A DNA stretch of 64,000 bases, taken from the NCBI GenBank assembly GCA_033557465.1, contig CM066039.1, positions 45,289,788 to 45,353,787 of the forward strand. Direction: 5' to 3'. Under the pieces are notes generated by a model that saw nothing but the letters and a program-made list of their open reading frames with translations, searched no databases and was not told where the DNA came from. Each line of letters begins with the position of its first letter. The first letter of the stretch is position 1. Positions 63,692-64,000 of this stretch are shown one piece after another. The translations under genes were made by a program, and so were the position numbers. This stretch comes from Ichthyophis bannanicus. Its lineage: Eukaryota; Chordata; Amphibia; Gymnophiona; Ichthyophiidae.

Positions 63692-64000
63692 CACTTTTTA
63701 AAACCCGAGGCGTGGTTTTCCATTCTGAAGGAAAAGTTGGGCCTAGTGCCCAAAATGGCGTGTGGCACCTGAAGAGAAAGTTACTGGAAGACTCCAGAAG
63801 AAAGGATTTTTTTTTTTTTAAGGTAAGAAAGAAGAACAACCGGCGGTACCGGTGTAGCGTCGAGGGAAGGCAGACGTGACCACAAAAAAGAATAGAAGGG
63901 ATTTTTTTCTGCGGTGACAGGATGTGCGACCTGTCGGCTCCACGGAAAACGAAGAACTGGAGAGGGACAGTTGGGAAAGACGGGAAGTCAGCACGCAGGA
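63692..64000 (-). other. First gag codons and 5' leader of DIRS D
   Basis: 63692-63725 is the start of D's gag (CACTTTTTAAAACCCGAGGC, as in A and B), with the ATG complement near 63720. The leader has a T run (63809-63821), then CGGCGGTACCGGTGTAGCGT and GCGGTGACAGGATGTGCGAC. These parallel A's leader at 2575-2700. The right terminal repeat starts near 63930 and is cut by the window edge. Confidence 0.8.

Larger units (their letters stand above)
52586..64000 (-). mobile_element. DIRS retrotransposon D (type 1), interrupted by E
   Basis: Begins at the C junction (AGA 52586-52588) and continues beyond the right window edge. Left terminal repeat, internal complementary region, recombinase (53067-54090), RT/RNase H (54091-55956) and gag (56024-57812) are on the minus strand. 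Gag is cut at 57813 by element E and its first codons resume at 63692. The 5' leader and part of the right repeat reach base 64000. Same family as A and B, with more lesions than B. Confidence 0.9.

Noticed and set aside
1..64000. LTR retrotransposons or endogenous retroviruses
   Set aside because: No direct long terminal repeats, no primer-binding site, no aspartic protease motif or DDE integrase beside the RTs. The RTs here are DIRS, LINE or Penelope type.
1..64000. Host exons or a conserved host gene
   Set aside because: All frames with recognisable domains belong to mobile elements. Short unexplained frames show neither splice-site pairs in register nor known domains.

Overview
The window is vertebrate nuclear DNA made almost entirely of transposable elements. 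I see no host protein-coding gene, no rRNA or standalone tRNA gene and no CRISPR array. Several DIRS-type tyrosine-recombinase retrotransposons sit beside CR1-, L2-, L1/Tx1- and RTE-like LINEs, a Penelope-like element, a hAT MITE and tRNA-headed SINEs. That mixture points to a large tetrapod genome, most likely an amphibian (a caecilian is my best guess, unproven).

Layout. 1-2853 is the 5' half of DIRS element A (minus strand), cut by the window edge. 2854-4626 holds nothing recognisable. 4666-40049 appears to be the footprint of one old DIRS element, F. Its terminal repeats lie at the two ends, its genes are in pieces, and about 29 kb of later insertions separate them: a SINE; a nearly complete DIRS element B (5797-11440) inside F's recombinase gene; a Penelope-like element (12344-17397) carrying a CR1, a hAT MITE and a SINE; an L1/Tx1-like LINE (20001-25093) with a 17-bp target duplication; and an L2 complex (25630 to about 38600). 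The L2 complex contains a CR1, and that CR1 contains a 2.8-kb DNA transposon with an uninterrupted transposase gene (27911-30746). The sequence left for F itself, about 6.1 kb, matches the 5.9-kb related element E.

40050-48245 is a mosaic of CR1, RTE and L2 pieces, a G-rich tract, and small DIRS-derived remnants. 48245-52588 is DIRS element C, which has lost most of its recombinase gene. C abuts DIRS element D (52586 past 64000). D is interrupted in its gag gene by element E (57816-63691), the best preserved member of the F lineage.

How the parts work together. Each DIRS element has a gag-like gene with an N-terminal cysteine cluster, a reverse transcriptase/RNase H gene and a tyrosine recombinase gene, all on the minus strand. 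Inverted terminal repeats flank them, and an internal complementary region near the left end spells out the circle junction. For B (AGAT) and E (GAA) that junction predicts the crossover bases actually seen at the insertion edges, so the empty target sites can be read directly. The strongest candidate for something undescribed is the DNA transposon at 27911-30746: CAC termini, TAA target duplication, and a 575-residue cysteine-rich transposase that I cannot place in a named superfamily.
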